The notes: generated from the sequence alone by a model not told the origin. DNA of 64,000 bases from Paenibacillus sp. CF384 (GCF_900106745.1 NZ_FNNV01000012.1:62001-126000); one strand, 5' to 3'; shown: positions 34,725 through 43,429, counted from the stretch's first letter. Translations and numbers: made by a program.

Positions 34725-35630
34725 TTACGCTTTGCGTTTCACCGGGACATAAATGTCCATCTCCACCAGCTCTTGGTCCGGGTGGCAGCGATAATCGTAC
34801 AGCTCGAACTCCGCAGCACCGGAATGCTCATAGCCGGAGTGCGGGAACCACTCGCCGAAGACTGCTCCCCACGTGCTTTGGATCGAGTTCGAGAACTGCT
34901 CCGTCGGCACCTTTGGCGTCGTAAACACCGCATATTCAGCAGCAGGGAACTCGCGGCAAATAAGATCCTCCGGCACGTTGTCGAAGCTCTCCGCTTCCAT
35001 GCCAATTAGGTACTTGAAGCTTCCGGTCGCCATATCGAAGCCGTGGCAGATGCCGAGCTCAATCGGGCTTTCCTTATGCACGCGGTTCGGAATACGGCAC
35101 GCCCAGCCGTTCTTCAGATACTCCTGCCAATAGGCTGGAATTTGACGCTGATTCTCCCCGTCGTTCGTGGAGGTTTGAAGTTCGTAGCCGATGACCTTGT
35201 ACGCTGGTTTGGTTTCAATCCGGTAATTCATGCGAATGCCTCCCAAATATGGATTGTATTTGCGCTGCAGCACGTTTAGCTTCGAGTAAGCCGGCGGCTT
35301 GATCCCTTGCTTGCGATAGTCAGCAGGCGTCATCTCGAACATGCGCTTGAAGGCGCGGGTGAACGTTTCATGATTCTGAAAGCCGTAGTTCAGCGCAATG
35401 TCGAGCAGCCTTGTATCCGAATAGGCCACCTGCCATGCCGATAACGCCAGACGACGCTTACGCACGTATTCCATTACGGTATCTCCCGCCATGGACAGAA
35501 AGACCCGGTGGAAATGAAAGTCGGACAGCCTCGCGACCTGCGCCAGCCGCGATAAGGACAGCTCCTCCGCTACATGTGCTTCTACGTAATCGATAGTCGT
35601 TTGGATCTGCAGCAGGTAATCCTCCCTCAT
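34725..35630 (-). CDS. AraC family regulator with GyrI-like effector-binding domain
   Basis: 301 residues. The N-terminal AraC domain (1-110) has two helix-turn-helix motifs (LSLSRLAQVARLSDFHFHRV and LLDIALNYGFQNHETFTRAF, then TPADYRKQG). A C-terminal GyrI/AraC effector-binding domain runs from about 135 to 299 (RIETKPAYKVIGYELQTS ... EFELYDYRCHPDQELVEMDIYVPV). This Rob/SoxS-like order, with the DNA-binding domain first, occurs in regulators that sense small hydrophobic or cationic compounds. ATG 35630 follows AGGAGG at 12 bases. The target genes are unknown; it stands alone between the GH35 operon and a secreted protein gene on the same strand. Confidence 0.9.
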   Translation of the reverse strand: MREDYLLQIQTTIDYVEAHVAEELSLSRLAQVARLSDFHFHRVFLSMAGDTVMEYVRKRRLALSAWQVAYSDTRLLDIALNYGFQNHETFTRAFKRMFEMTPADYRKQGIKPPAYSKLNVLQRKYNPYLGGIRMNYRIETKPAYKVIGYELQTSTNDGENQRQIPAYWQEYLKNGWACRIPNRVHKESPIELGICHGFDMATGSFKYLIGMEAESFDNVPEDLICREFPAAEYAVFTTPKVPTEQFSNSIQSTWGAVFGEWFPHSGYEHSGAAEFELYDYRCHPDQELVEMDIYVPVKRKA

Positions 35631-35735
35631 TCGAATGCACGACCTCCTCTAACTTGCAGTACTCGTACTCCACAAATTGTAACGTGGCTTCAGCCTAATT
35701 TCTTGATGATTCTTGCTGAATCCTGCTCGCAGCAT

Positions 35736-35765
35736 AAAAAAGACCACCGTACTTTCCCGGTGGCC
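35736..35765 (-). terminator. Terminator of the secreted helical protein gene
   Basis: The stem CCACCG/CGGTGG (35744-35749 with 35758-35763) is followed on the minus strand by TTTTTTATG. It lies 24 bases past the stop at 35789. Confidence 0.75.
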
Positions 35766-35788
35766 AATTCTTCGTGCTATGAAGTTAT

Positions 35789-36448
35789 TTATTTGAACTT
35801 ATCAGGGAACTGAGCAACGATCCCCTGCGTGAGAATGTCCGCGAACATCAGCATGTGTGCCAATCCCTCGTCAAAAGCCAGAATATCGCCATTCCAGTCT
35901 TTCTTCATCCTCGCGGCCACAGCGACCGTAATGAACTGCAAATGCCGATCCATGATGTCCTTAATTTCTTTGTAGGTCCAATTCGGGTTAGCACCGCTTA
36001 GAAATTTGGCAATATCGTCGGCATTGCGGTACCACGCTTTAGTATGCTTCTCCAAGTCTGCCTGGTTGCCGGACTTCACCGCTTCAAGCACTTGCCCGGC
36101 AAGCAGGATATGCTCCCGCAGCAGCTCAGCCAGCTTGTTGCCTGCATTCTCGCCATAGTACGGCTTAACGGCGTTGCCGAGATCCTGTTGATTGCGAAGC
36201 AGACGTTCCAGCACCTTATCGCGGTCTGCAAGTCCTTCGGTTGCACTCACGATGTAGGCTCTTGTCCAGTAGATATGGTCGCCCCACAGCTTTCGGAGCT
36301 CTTTGTTCAGGTTTACCATCGACTGCGTATAGCGTAGTTGATGGGCATGATGATCCTGCCTTGACGCTGAGGCATGTACTGGGGTAACTCCCAGCCCAAG
36401 CAGCACGCATACGAGCGTTAGGCTCAGCCATTGTTTTCTCATCCGCAT
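35789..36448 (-). CDS. Secreted helical protein of unknown function
   Basis: 219 residues from ATG 36448, preceded by AAGGAG at ten bases; the open frame to 36553 lacks a site. A signal peptide (QWLSLTLVCVLLGLGVTPVHA) precedes an almost all-helical mature protein with His-rich start (RQDHHAHQLRYTQSMV), WGDHIYWTRAYIVSATEGLADRD, LLREHILLAGQVLEAVKSG and ADILTQGIVAQFPDKF. Similar Bacillota proteins are uncharacterised, as far as I recall. The spaced His residues (DHHAHQ, REHILL, DRHLQF, EGLAHMLMF) could bind metal in a helical bundle; this is speculation. It has its own terminator and is divergent from the basic ORF at 36613. Confidence 0.75.
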   Translation of the reverse strand: MRMRKQWLSLTLVCVLLGLGVTPVHASASRQDHHAHQLRYTQSMVNLNKELRKLWGDHIYWTRAYIVSATEGLADRDKVLERLLRNQQDLGNAVKPYYGENAGNKLAELLREHILLAGQVLEAVKSGNQADLEKHTKAWYRNADDIAKFLSGANPNWTYKEIKDIMDRHLQFITVAVAARMKKDWNGDILAFDEGLAHMLMFADILTQGIVAQFPDKFK

Positions 36449-36612
36449 TGTTGTTCTTCTCCTTTTTTGTGAGGCCGGTATAGTCGGTAGGGTTAGCCCC
36501 TTTATTGTGGACATTTCCATTGATTTCATGCACGTAAGGTGAACTCTCGGCATCTATTAATTGGAGTATAGTAACTAGCAGCGACATGAATGAGAGAGTA
36601 GGGGATAAGAGA

Positions 36613-37143
36613 ATGTCGATGAAGAGAAACAGCAGCAGAGTCTTCACAAGCAGCCGTAAGCTCCAATTCAGCCGAGCCACCACGAGCAGCGGCAAAACAA
36701 AAGGAACTCCCGTCAAAAGCAGCCGTAAATTTCAAAAATGCTGCTCGGGGCGCACCAGGAAAAGCTACAGCAGAGCCGTGTATTCAACGGGAATTCTCCG
36801 GAGGAATCCCGGCACCAACTTTGCCCTCGTTGACCTTGTTAACCTAGGCTATAAAAATGCCTTGCGAATGTGTGTTCAAGTATTCGACTGGTCGAGCGGC
36901 CTGCCTGTCGCACTCAAGGTGTCGCCGTGCAATACGACCAAGTGTTTCGTCCCCCTTGCCCCGGGCACATCGAATTTCGTGTACGCGGACGTGTCGAGCG
37001 TTTCGTATAAGTACGAAGTGCGCATCAGCCGAAGCACAGCCAATCGCAACGTGATCCTCAACGTGTTCGGCCTCAGCAAAGAGCCGCTCACGCCGCAGAC
37101 CGGCAACAACGTGCTGCAGCATGCGCTTGTCCGCATTAAATGA
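36613..37143 (+). CDS. Basic hypothetical protein with Ser/Lys/Arg-rich N-terminus
   Basis: 176 residues from ATG 36613 (AGGGGA eight bases upstream); an ATG at 36586 is also in frame but lacks a site. The first 55 residues are low-complexity Ser/Arg/Lys/Thr (SSRVFTSSRKLQFSR, SSGKTKGTPVKSSRKFQ) with a Cys pair. The rest is a beta-rich domain (NFALVDLVNLGYKNALRM, VQVFDWSSGLPVALKVSPC, KYEVRISRSTANRNVILNVF). There is no signal peptide. A basic disordered tail plus a beta domain recalls spore-coat or DNA-associated proteins, but I do not recognise the family. It is transcribed divergently from the secreted helical protein. Confidence 0.65.
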   Translation: MSMKRNSSRVFTSSRKLQFSRATTSSGKTKGTPVKSSRKFQKCCSGRTRKSYSRAVYSTGILRRNPGTNFALVDLVNLGYKNALRMCVQVFDWSSGLPVALKVSPCNTTKCFVPLAPGTSNFVYADVSSVSYKYEVRISRSTANRNVILNVFGLSKEPLTPQTGNNVLQHALVRIK

Positions 37144-37155
37144 GTTTGCAAGCCA

Positions 37156-37198
37156 TACAAAAAGTGGCTGAACAGGAGATCCCCCCATTCAGCCACTT
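37156..37198 (-). terminator. Terminator between ORF 36613 and GH127
   Basis: A perfect 11-bp stem AAGTGGCTGAA/TTCAGCCACTT (37162-37172 with 37188-37198) is followed on the minus strand by TTTTTGTATGG. It serves the GH127 gene and may also stop the convergent basic ORF. Confidence 0.8.
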
Positions 37199-37219
37199 CG
37201 TTTACACACCCAGCTTCAC

Positions 37220-39127
37220 TTACACCCGCTTCTTCCACGCCTTCTCGCGTTCTCCGATCAGCGGGAATTCTCCAATCCGCAAGCGCGCGCTGCCATAAGG
37301 GACAAGCGTCAATTCCGCGATCTCCTGACCTTCGGTCTTCGGATAGATCGGCGGCGTCCCCGCGTTGTTGCCCTCCATCTTCCACTCCCGCACCAGCTGA
37401 CCGACTGCCTTCAACCGAACAGGCGCATGCTCTGCATCGAATGGTTGATACGGCACTTCACGCTCGCTAACCGCATAGTCGTTGTCTGCCAACAGGCCGT
37501 ATTTCCAAGGCGAACCCGGGTAAACCTCCCAGTCGTGAAACTTCGCCCGCTTCGTGAGCAGCTGCCAGTTCTCTTGAATCGGCAGGGCGTAGACAAGCGG
37601 TCCGCGCTCGACGCTAATCGCGTACAAGTTGCGGGATGTCGTCGTAACGACCATCGGCAAACCAAGCGTCAGCACGTCCCCGTTCTTCCACTCGCGTTCC
37701 ACACGTGCATAACCATTAACGACGTTTAGCGAAACGTTAGCGCCGTTAACCGACAAGCTTGGCGAACCGCACCAGGCCGGAATGCGCAGCGAAACAGCGA
37801 AGGCTTCGCTCGGACGATCCAGCGCCACAGCTATGTGAACCGTATCACGAAACGGATACTCGCCGCTCACCGTTACCGTTGCCGTCGCACCGCTCCCAAC
37901 CGACGCGTTCACCACGCTAGGCGCGTACGATACAGCAGCCAATCCGCCGTTCCCGTCGCCCATCCATAGATGGGACGTAAACTTAGGCCAGCCTTGATGC
38001 ATATTCGACGTGCAGCAGCCGAAATGCGGCTCCAAACCAAACAAGTTCGCATCGGGGCCGTTGCTCCAAGCCCGCGGAGCCACGTTGCACACGATTTGAT
38101 TCACCTGCTGATCATATTGATGCGAAGTCCAGTCCTTCGAGATTGCGGCCGGGAGCGCGTTGAAAGCTACCTTTTCCAAAATATCCCCAAACCGTCCTTC
38201 GCCGAACACGCGCGTCAGATGCTCCATGGAATACATATATTCGACCACGGCGCACAGCTCGACGCCTTGACTTGGGCTCGTTCCCGATAACCACTCGTCA
38301 CCGGAGAACATGCCATGCGCTTGCCCATGATACGTCATCAGGCTGTCGATGCCGCGATGAACGGCAGCAAGTTCAACCTCTTCACCGCTTAGCTCATAAC
38401 GGATCGCCGGTGTTTTGATGCCCATTGCCACGTTGACGACATGCGTGCTCCAATCCCACTCCTCCACCTTGCGCCAGTATGGGAAGTCGTGAAACACGTC
38501 TGTCCAGTCGAGCGTCTGCTCGGCAACCGTCGCTGCCAGCTCCAGCAAGAACGCATCCCCTGTCTCTTTGTACAGCCATTGCACGCACAGCACCATCTCT
38601 GCGCCGCGTGCTTTTGCCCATCCCTCAAGCGGGTTAGCTGCAATATGACTGTGAACGTAACGGAAATATCGGGTCAAGAACGGAACAATACGCTCGTCCC
38701 CCGTCACTTCCGCATATTGCGTCATCACCTTGAGCATGATCATGTAGTGCCACCAGTCGTGCTTTTTGTTGATGTCATCGTTGACCGATTGAATCGTTCC
38801 ACGCGGACCGAAGTTGCCATCCTCGCCTTGGCTTGCGAGCGACCATTCCACCCAGCGCTGCGCTTTGGCGATCAGCCCCTCATCCTCCAGCAAATAAGCA
38901 AGCGGCAGCAGTCCGTCCAAATAATAAGGACCGCGCTCCCAGCTCTCGCCTTGGCCGCCGATCCAACCGTTATCCGGCCCAACATCGCTCCAATGCTCTT
39001 CCAAATGCCCGGTTAATCCATCCGCCTGAATGCGCAGCTGATTGCGCAGCCATCCTGCGGGTTTAATCGCCCCCAGCGGTAAAGCTTGAAATGCCGTGGC
39101 GATGAGTTTCGTTGTCGTCGTCTCCAT
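37220..39127 (-). CDS. GH127-family glycosidase (beta-L-arabinofuranosidase-like)
   Basis: 635 residues. An (alpha/alpha)6 barrel covers about residues 15-430 and is followed by beta domains. The Cys-Glu zinc site of this family is visible: E290 and C292 in GVELCAVVEYM, and C371-C372 in EPHFGCCTSNMHQGWPKF. In characterised GH127 one of the paired cysteines is the nucleophile. Characterised relatives cleave beta-L-arabinofuranosyl linkages; related families GH142 and GH146 have similar folds, so the exact substrate is open. There is no signal peptide. ATG 39127 has AAGGAGACG upstream. It is divergent from an AraC regulator, which probably controls it. Confidence 0.88.
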   Translation of the reverse strand: METTTTKLIATAFQALPLGAIKPAGWLRNQLRIQADGLTGHLEEHWSDVGPDNGWIGGQGESWERGPYYLDGLLPLAYLLEDEGLIAKAQRWVEWSLASQGEDGNFGPRGTIQSVNDDINKKHDWWHYMIMLKVMTQYAEVTGDERIVPFLTRYFRYVHSHIAANPLEGWAKARGAEMVLCVQWLYKETGDAFLLELAATVAEQTLDWTDVFHDFPYWRKVEEWDWSTHVVNVAMGIKTPAIRYELSGEEVELAAVHRGIDSLMTYHGQAHGMFSGDEWLSGTSPSQGVELCAVVEYMYSMEHLTRVFGEGRFGDILEKVAFNALPAAISKDWTSHQYDQQVNQIVCNVAPRAWSNGPDANLFGLEPHFGCCTSNMHQGWPKFTSHLWMGDGNGGLAAVSYAPSVVNASVGSGATATVTVSGEYPFRDTVHIAVALDRPSEAFAVSLRIPAWCGSPSLSVNGANVSLNVVNGYARVEREWKNGDVLTLGLPMVVTTTSRNLYAISVERGPLVYALPIQENWQLLTKRAKFHDWEVYPGSPWKYGLLADNDYAVSEREVPYQPFDAEHAPVRLKAVGQLVREWKMEGNNAGTPPIYPKTEGQEIAELTLVPYGSARLRIGEFPLIGEREKAWKKRV

Positions 39128-39322
39128 GCGGTTCGTCTCCTTCGGATCTTCATAATAAGATAGCTATGAAGCGAATATAGCACGGATACGTGCAGGCAGC
39201 CGATAGCCGATGACAACCCTTTTTTATCTAATCACAACATGAAGTGAATATTTCCTATATGGCATAATCCCTGATAAACACTTATGATATAAGCAAAACT
39301 CTCCGAAAGGAGCCAATGCCGA

Positions 39323-40180
39323 ATGTTCCGATTTACTTCTCCGCCCATGCCGCACTATATCACGTCAGGCGAGGATACCTATGCAGCAGGCGGCAAGCAT
39401 CCGGGCCGCGCAAGCATCGGCGTATTCGACCTGCTTGCCGTAACGCGTGGAGCGCTCTATCTGGAGGAGGATGGTGTGCCGCTCACCGTTAGCGCCAATC
39501 AGTTTGCCATTCTGCGTCCGGATCGCGCGCACAAGACCGCGATTCCCTGCCAAGAGGAGACGCATTTCTACTGGCTTCATTTTCAAACGCTTGGCAGCTG
39601 GAGCGTTGTTGCAGAACGCGAACCGCATATGTCCCCGCCTATTACCGATCCCTACCCACAAATCGAAACCTTCGCGTTTCATGTGCCGAGATTCGGTGAG
39701 CTGCTCGCAAGAGAAGGCGTCTATGAACGGCTGCAGAACCTGCTGCAGCTCCATGCCGACTTCCATGCCGCAGCCCGTTTCCGCCAGCAAACCCTGCTGC
39801 TCGAGCTTCTGCTTCAACTGCAAGAGGAAGGCAGCAGTGCAGCTACTGCCAAGGACCCGCAGCTGACGCTGGCAGATGAAGCGGCTGCTTTCTTGCGCCG
39901 CCATTACCGGGAACAGCTCAGCTACAAGGAGCTGTCGGATCAGCTGCATTTTCACGCCAACTACATCGCGCTGTGCATGAAGAAAGCATTCGGATGCACG
40001 CCGCAGGACTACCTTACTCGCTACCGCATCGAGCAGGCGAAGCAGCTGCTCATTCATACCAGTGAGCCCATCGGTAAGATTGCCGAAGAAACCGGCTTCC
40101 AAACCTTCCCCTACTTCGTCCGCTGCTTCAGCAAGCACACTGGTGCTCGCCCGAAGGAGTTCCGCTTGCGTTATCGGTGA
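39323..40180 (+). CDS. AraC family transcriptional regulator (cupin plus HTH)
   Basis: 285 residues. The N-terminal cupin-like sugar-sensing domain (1-160) has GALYLEEDGVPLTVSANQFA and HFYWLHFQTLG. Two C-terminal helix-turn-helix motifs follow (LSYKELSDQLHFHANYIALC and IGKIAEETGFQTFPYFVRCF, then GARPKEFRLRY). The start at 39323 follows AAAGGAG at ten bases. It faces away from the GH127 gene across a 195-base intergenic region, the classic place for a local sugar-responsive activator. The ligand is probably the sugar released by GH127; this is inference. Confidence 0.92.
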   Translation: MFRFTSPPMPHYITSGEDTYAAGGKHPGRASIGVFDLLAVTRGALYLEEDGVPLTVSANQFAILRPDRAHKTAIPCQEETHFYWLHFQTLGSWSVVAEREPHMSPPITDPYPQIETFAFHVPRFGELLAREGVYERLQNLLQLHADFHAAARFRQQTLLLELLLQLQEEGSSAATAKDPQLTLADEAAAFLRRHYREQLSYKELSDQLHFHANYIALCMKKAFGCTPQDYLTRYRIEQAKQLLIHTSEPIGKIAEETGFQTFPYFVRCFSKHTGARPKEFRLRYR

Positions 40181-40324
40181 CGGCGACGGTGATCGCATGA
40201 GAAGGAGATCGGCTTTCTCCTTGAGCTGTACAACCTACACGACAAATCGAAGCCTTCTGAGAAAAAAGGTATTTAACATGCATAACATGCATTTGAAATA
40301 TGGATAACCAACTATATTCACTGC

Positions 40325-40363
40325 AAAAAAACGTATGAAATGTACTAGGTACACGTCATACGT
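40325..40363 (-). terminator. Terminator of the acetyltransferase/SRPBCC pair
   Basis: ACGTATGA/TCATACGT (40331-40338 with 40356-40363) encloses an inner TGTAC-TAG-GTACA stem and is followed on the minus strand by TTTTTTTG. It lies about 95 bases past the SRPBCC stop. Confidence 0.7.
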
Positions 40364-40455
40364 CATTTGAGACTAGAAAACAGCAATTGTGTTGTACTCT
40401 TTACACGTCGTTATCTTGGAGCAGCGTGACACAGGAGTTTGACCGCCCTGCTCAT

Positions 40456-40884
40456 TTATTTGACAATGCCCGTCCGGAGCTGCGTCACGCCGAACTCCAA
40501 GTACCCTTTCAAGCACGTCAGCACAAACACCCAGCCTTCTTTGTTATCCACGATTTTGCTTAACAGCTCAGGATCATCTTCCCGAAACCCCTCTTCGTTA
40601 ATGGCAATAATCGTGCTCTCGTCAGGCTGCTCTTCCAAGGTGATGGTCACAATATGATCCTCGCCGGCCCATTGAAACACGATCTTCTTATCTGCCTCAA
40701 CCTCGAGCAGGGCAATGCCTACTTCGGCATTGTACTCCTTGTAAATCAGCGTAACCGTCTTGCCCTTCTCCCATCGCTCCGAGCTGGATGAGAACCAGAA
40801 GTTGCCGATCTTCGCAGGGTCTACGAAGGCTTCGAACAGGTCGTGTGCGGGTCTGGCGATTCGAAATTTGGTCAAGTTATTCAT
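40456..40884 (-). CDS. SRPBCC (AHSA1-like) domain protein
   Basis: 142 residues from ATG 40884 with AAGGAG ten bases upstream. It is a single START/AHSA1-like fold with LTKFRIARPAHDLFEAFVDP, IGNFWFSSSSERWEKGKTV, VFQWAGEDHIVTITLEEQPD and a C-terminal helix KEGWVFVLTCLKGYLEFG. The family binds small hydrophobic ligands or acts as a co-chaperone; the ligand is unknown. It lies 66 bases after the acetyltransferase on the same strand and is probably co-transcribed with it. Confidence 0.88.
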   Translation of the reverse strand: MNNLTKFRIARPAHDLFEAFVDPAKIGNFWFSSSSERWEKGKTVTLIYKEYNAEVGIALLEVEADKKIVFQWAGEDHIVTITLEEQPDESTIIAINEEGFREDDPELLSKIVDNKEGWVFVLTCLKGYLEFGVTQLRTGIVK

Positions 40885-40950
40885 AGGTATGTATCTCCTT
40901 CTTTCGTTTGGATTCATAAGGTCGGTCCCGTGAGCCAGGAGCCCCGCCCC

Positions 40951-41442
40951 TTATCGGAGGATCTTCTGATAACTGGCAATGTCGAGCCATCTGCCAAACT
41001 TATGGCCCACTTCTTTGAATAGTGCCGCCCGCTCGTAACCCAGTCGCTCAAACATGCGAATACTTCGCTCATTCTCCGTGCACACCGTGGCAACAAGCAC
41101 ATGAAACTCGCGCTCGCGCGCTTGCGACTCCAGCAAAGCGACCATCTCTGCGCCAATCCGCTTGCCGAGATGCTCCGGGGCCAGATAAATCGTGACCTCC
41201 GCCGTCGTATTATACGCCTGCTTGTTCTTATGCTGCGTAAGCAGTCCGTAGCCTATTATGACACCGTCTTCTTCACACACATAGGTGCAGTACAGCGGGT
41301 TGGCAGGCAGTACATTCGCCCGAATTTCGTCCATCGTCAGGGGAAGCGTGTGAAAAGAAACCGTCGTATGCACGACATAATGATTGTAAATCTCCAGCAC
41401 CTGCGGTAGATAACGTTCTTCCATCCGGTCAAATCGCATCAT
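40951..41442 (-). CDS. GNAT family N-acetyltransferase
   Basis: 163 residues from the ATG at 41442, following GGGAAGGGA. The GNAT fold shows EIYNHYVVHTTVSF, VIIGYGLLTQHKNK, AEVTIYLAPEHLGKRIGAEM, which is the acetyl-CoA loop, and VCTENERSIRMFERLGYERA. The order resembles phosphinothricin N-acetyltransferase-like (Pat/YncA) enzymes; the true amine substrate is unknown. It is the first gene of a two-gene transcript with the SRPBCC protein. Confidence 0.9.
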   Translation of the reverse strand: MMRFDRMEERYLPQVLEIYNHYVVHTTVSFHTLPLTMDEIRANVLPANPLYCTYVCEEDGVIIGYGLLTQHKNKQAYNTTAEVTIYLAPEHLGKRIGAEMVALLESQAREREFHVLVATVCTENERSIRMFERLGYERAALFKEVGHKFGRWLDIASYQKILR

Positions 41443-41563
41443 ATTCGTCCCTTCCCGATTCATTCTATCCACCGCCAACTACATTAAGCAATCCACGTTC
41501 GATCTACTCACCATACCATATTTTACTATACGAAAAGTGACATCTGCGTGCGTGCGCTGCAAC

Positions 41564-41751
41564 TTCTAACGAACCGTGGAGGTCTTATTCGTGCACAAAC
41601 GCCGACTTAAAAATTCTAACGAACCTACGGAGCCTTATTTAGCGGATTTCGGGTCTGGCGAGGCTCATTTTCACCAAATAAGACCTCCTGAGTTCGTTAG
41701 AATTTAGAAACACCGATTTTCGACTAAATAAGACCCCTGGGGTTCGTTAGA
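41564..41751. repeat. Four copies of a 26-base TTCTAACGAACC...CTTATTT element, two inverted
   Basis: Copies lie at 41564-41589 and 41614-41639 (plus orientation) and at 41676-41702 and 41726-41751 (reverse). The unit is close to TTCTAACGAACC-(A/G-rich GGAGG)-CTTATTT. The inverted arrangement allows long hairpins. The rest of the 41443-41775 gap shows no gene. This element is different from the two palindrome families at 17 kb. Confidence 0.8.
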
Positions 41752-41775
41752 GCTTTGAGCGGCAGGCGGCAAACG

Positions 41776-41818
41776 CAAAAAAAGCCTCCCCATTGTCTCA
41801 TCAGACAACGGAGAGGCT
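41776..41818 (-). terminator. Terminator of the MFS efflux gene
   Basis: A 16-base stem with two mismatches (41783-41798 with 41803-41818, AGCCTC...GAGGCT) is followed on the minus strand by TTTTTTTG. Confidence 0.85.
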
Positions 41819-41834
41819 CCCATCCATTCATACG

Positions 41835-43304
41835 TTACGCCGATTGGCGTGCTTCCACGGCAGCAACCTTCTGCTGCTTCGCTTTGCCGACGAACAGGGC
41901 CAGCGGGAATGCAACAGCAGCGATTAAGGTTGCCAGCAGATACACATCGTTGACGCTCATCGTGAACGCCATGTTCGCGATATGCAGCTGGTCGGTATCG
42001 CCGGCCATGGCCAGATCGGTACCGTGCGTAACGGAACGCGATGCGAGCAGCGTAGTGAAGATCGCAATCGCGAAGGAACCGAATACGTTACGCGTCCAGT
42101 TGGAGATCGAAGAAGCATGACCAACCAAGTGACGAGGAATTTGCTCCATCGCCGCGTTGCTCGCAGGCATCATCACCATCGCGATACCAAGGTTTCGAAC
42201 CGTCATCCACCAGAGGATGTAGGAATGGGAAACGTCGATACTGAGCCAGCTAAGCGTCAGCGTACCGAGCGCAAGCAGCGGAATGCCCATCGCCATCAGC
42301 CAGCGCGGTCCGATTTTGCCATATAATTTGCCCACAACAGGCATAATAAGAGCCATAGCCAGCGAAGCCGGAAGAAGAATCAGCCCCGTGTCCATCGCAG
42401 ACACATGCTGAATGCGCTGCAGGAAGATCGGCGTCAGGAATGTACCGGAGTACAAGCTGATCGTCAGAACGATCGTAATGATCAAGTTCAGCGTATAACG
42501 TCCGTTCTTGAACACATGCAAATTAAGCAGCGGCGTATCGGTCGTAAGCTCCCGCCAAATGAATAGCACCAGCATCACAACACCTACGACGAGAAGCGAA
42601 ATAATCCGGCCCGAATCCCAGCCCCAGTTGTGGCCTTGACCAAGCGCAAGCAGGAGCGAAGAGCTGCTGACAAGGACGGTAATAAACCCGATGCCATCGA
42701 AGCTCTTCGGCACGCTGAGACGATAGAATGGAATAAAGGCAAACACCAGCACGATCGAAATCAAACCGATTGGAATGTTCATCAAGAACAGCCACTGCCA
42801 CGCAAAATTCTCCAATAACCAGCCGCTGAATGTCGGTCCGATTGCCGGGGCCATCATCGCAGCAAGCGACCAGAGAGCAATCGCCATCGCTTGTTTCTCA
42901 CGCGGAACCACTTGATAGATAATGGCCATCGATGCCGGCAAGATCAAACCGCTGAATGCGCCCTGCATAACACGGAATGCGATAAGCGAATACTCATCCC
43001 AAGATGCGGCACACAGCACAGATGCAACTACAAAGCCGATAAGCGCGAATAAATAAAGCCGCTTATAGCTGAATTTCTCTCCCAAGTACCCAACGATTGG
43101 AGCCAGTGTACCCATCGCCAGCATAAAGCCCGTCAGCGTCCATTGAATGGAGCCGAGCGTGGTATGAAAATGGTCCTGCAAAATCGGCAGCGCAATATTA
43201 ATCGTACTCGATGCCAAAACACACAAAAAAGAGCCGACAAAGATCGCCGTCATAATCGGCCAAAACTTTACTTTGTCCTGCTGCTCCTGTTCAGTCAATT
43301 TCAT
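41835..43304 (-). CDS. EmrB/QacA-type multidrug MFS transporter (DHA2 family)
   Basis: 489 residues with about 14 membrane helices, the DHA2 number. It shows the helix 1 motif NIALPILQDHFHTT, SIQWTLTGFMLAMG, motif A GYLGEKFSYKRLYLFALIGF, and the antiporter-type motif C region MAPAIGPTFSGWLLENFAWQWLF. Proteins of this type export drugs in exchange for protons. It is divergent from a PadR regulator, and its promoter overlaps one of two PadR-type operators, so induction by a PadR ligand is likely. Confidence 0.92.
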   Translation of the reverse strand: MKLTEQEQQDKVKFWPIMTAIFVGSFLCVLASSTINIALPILQDHFHTTLGSIQWTLTGFMLAMGTLAPIVGYLGEKFSYKRLYLFALIGFVVASVLCAASWDEYSLIAFRVMQGAFSGLILPASMAIIYQVVPREKQAMAIALWSLAAMMAPAIGPTFSGWLLENFAWQWLFLMNIPIGLISIVLVFAFIPFYRLSVPKSFDGIGFITVLVSSSSLLLALGQGHNWGWDSGRIISLLVVGVVMLVLFIWRELTTDTPLLNLHVFKNGRYTLNLIITIVLTISLYSGTFLTPIFLQRIQHVSAMDTGLILLPASLAMALIMPVVGKLYGKIGPRWLMAMGIPLLALGTLTLSWLSIDVSHSYILWWMTVRNLGIAMVMMPASNAAMEQIPRHLVGHASSISNWTRNVFGSFAIAIFTTLLASRSVTHGTDLAMAGDTDQLHIANMAFTMSVNDVYLLATLIAAVAFPLALFVGKAKQQKVAAVEARQSA

Positions 43305-43357
43305 TTCCCCCTCAATACCAGAGCATCGTAATCAAACAGGCACCTCTCCCGGCGCCG

Positions 43358-43386
43358 TTGCATATATGTCGGTATTTACATATAAT
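43358..43386 (+). promoter_or_regulatory. Promoter of the PadR-family regulator gene
   Basis: TTGCAT (43358-43363) and TATAAT (43381-43386) are 17 bases apart. Operator 1 fills the spacer, which suggests autorepression. Confidence 0.6.
43364..43383. promoter_or_regulatory. PadR operator 1 (ATATGT-N8-ACATAT)
   Basis: A perfect inverted repeat with eight-base spacing, matching the ATGT-N8-ACAT pattern known for PadR proteins. It lies inside the regulator promoter. Confidence 0.75.
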
Positions 43387-43400
43387 CAAAACCAATGACA

Positions 43401-43429
43401 ATCATATACCACTACCATAAATATGTCAA
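43401..43429 (-). promoter_or_regulatory. Promoter of the MFS efflux gene
   Basis: On the minus strand, TTGACA (43424-43429) and TATGAT (43401-43406) are 17 bases apart, and the -35 overlaps operator 2. A second possible pair, TTGATT (43384-43389) and TATATG (43361-43366), overlaps operator 1. Confidence 0.65.

Noticed and set aside
40198..40234. AAGGAG/CTCCTT hairpin after the AraC gene as a terminator
   Set aside because: The stem is only six pairs and has no T-run, so it is too weak to list.
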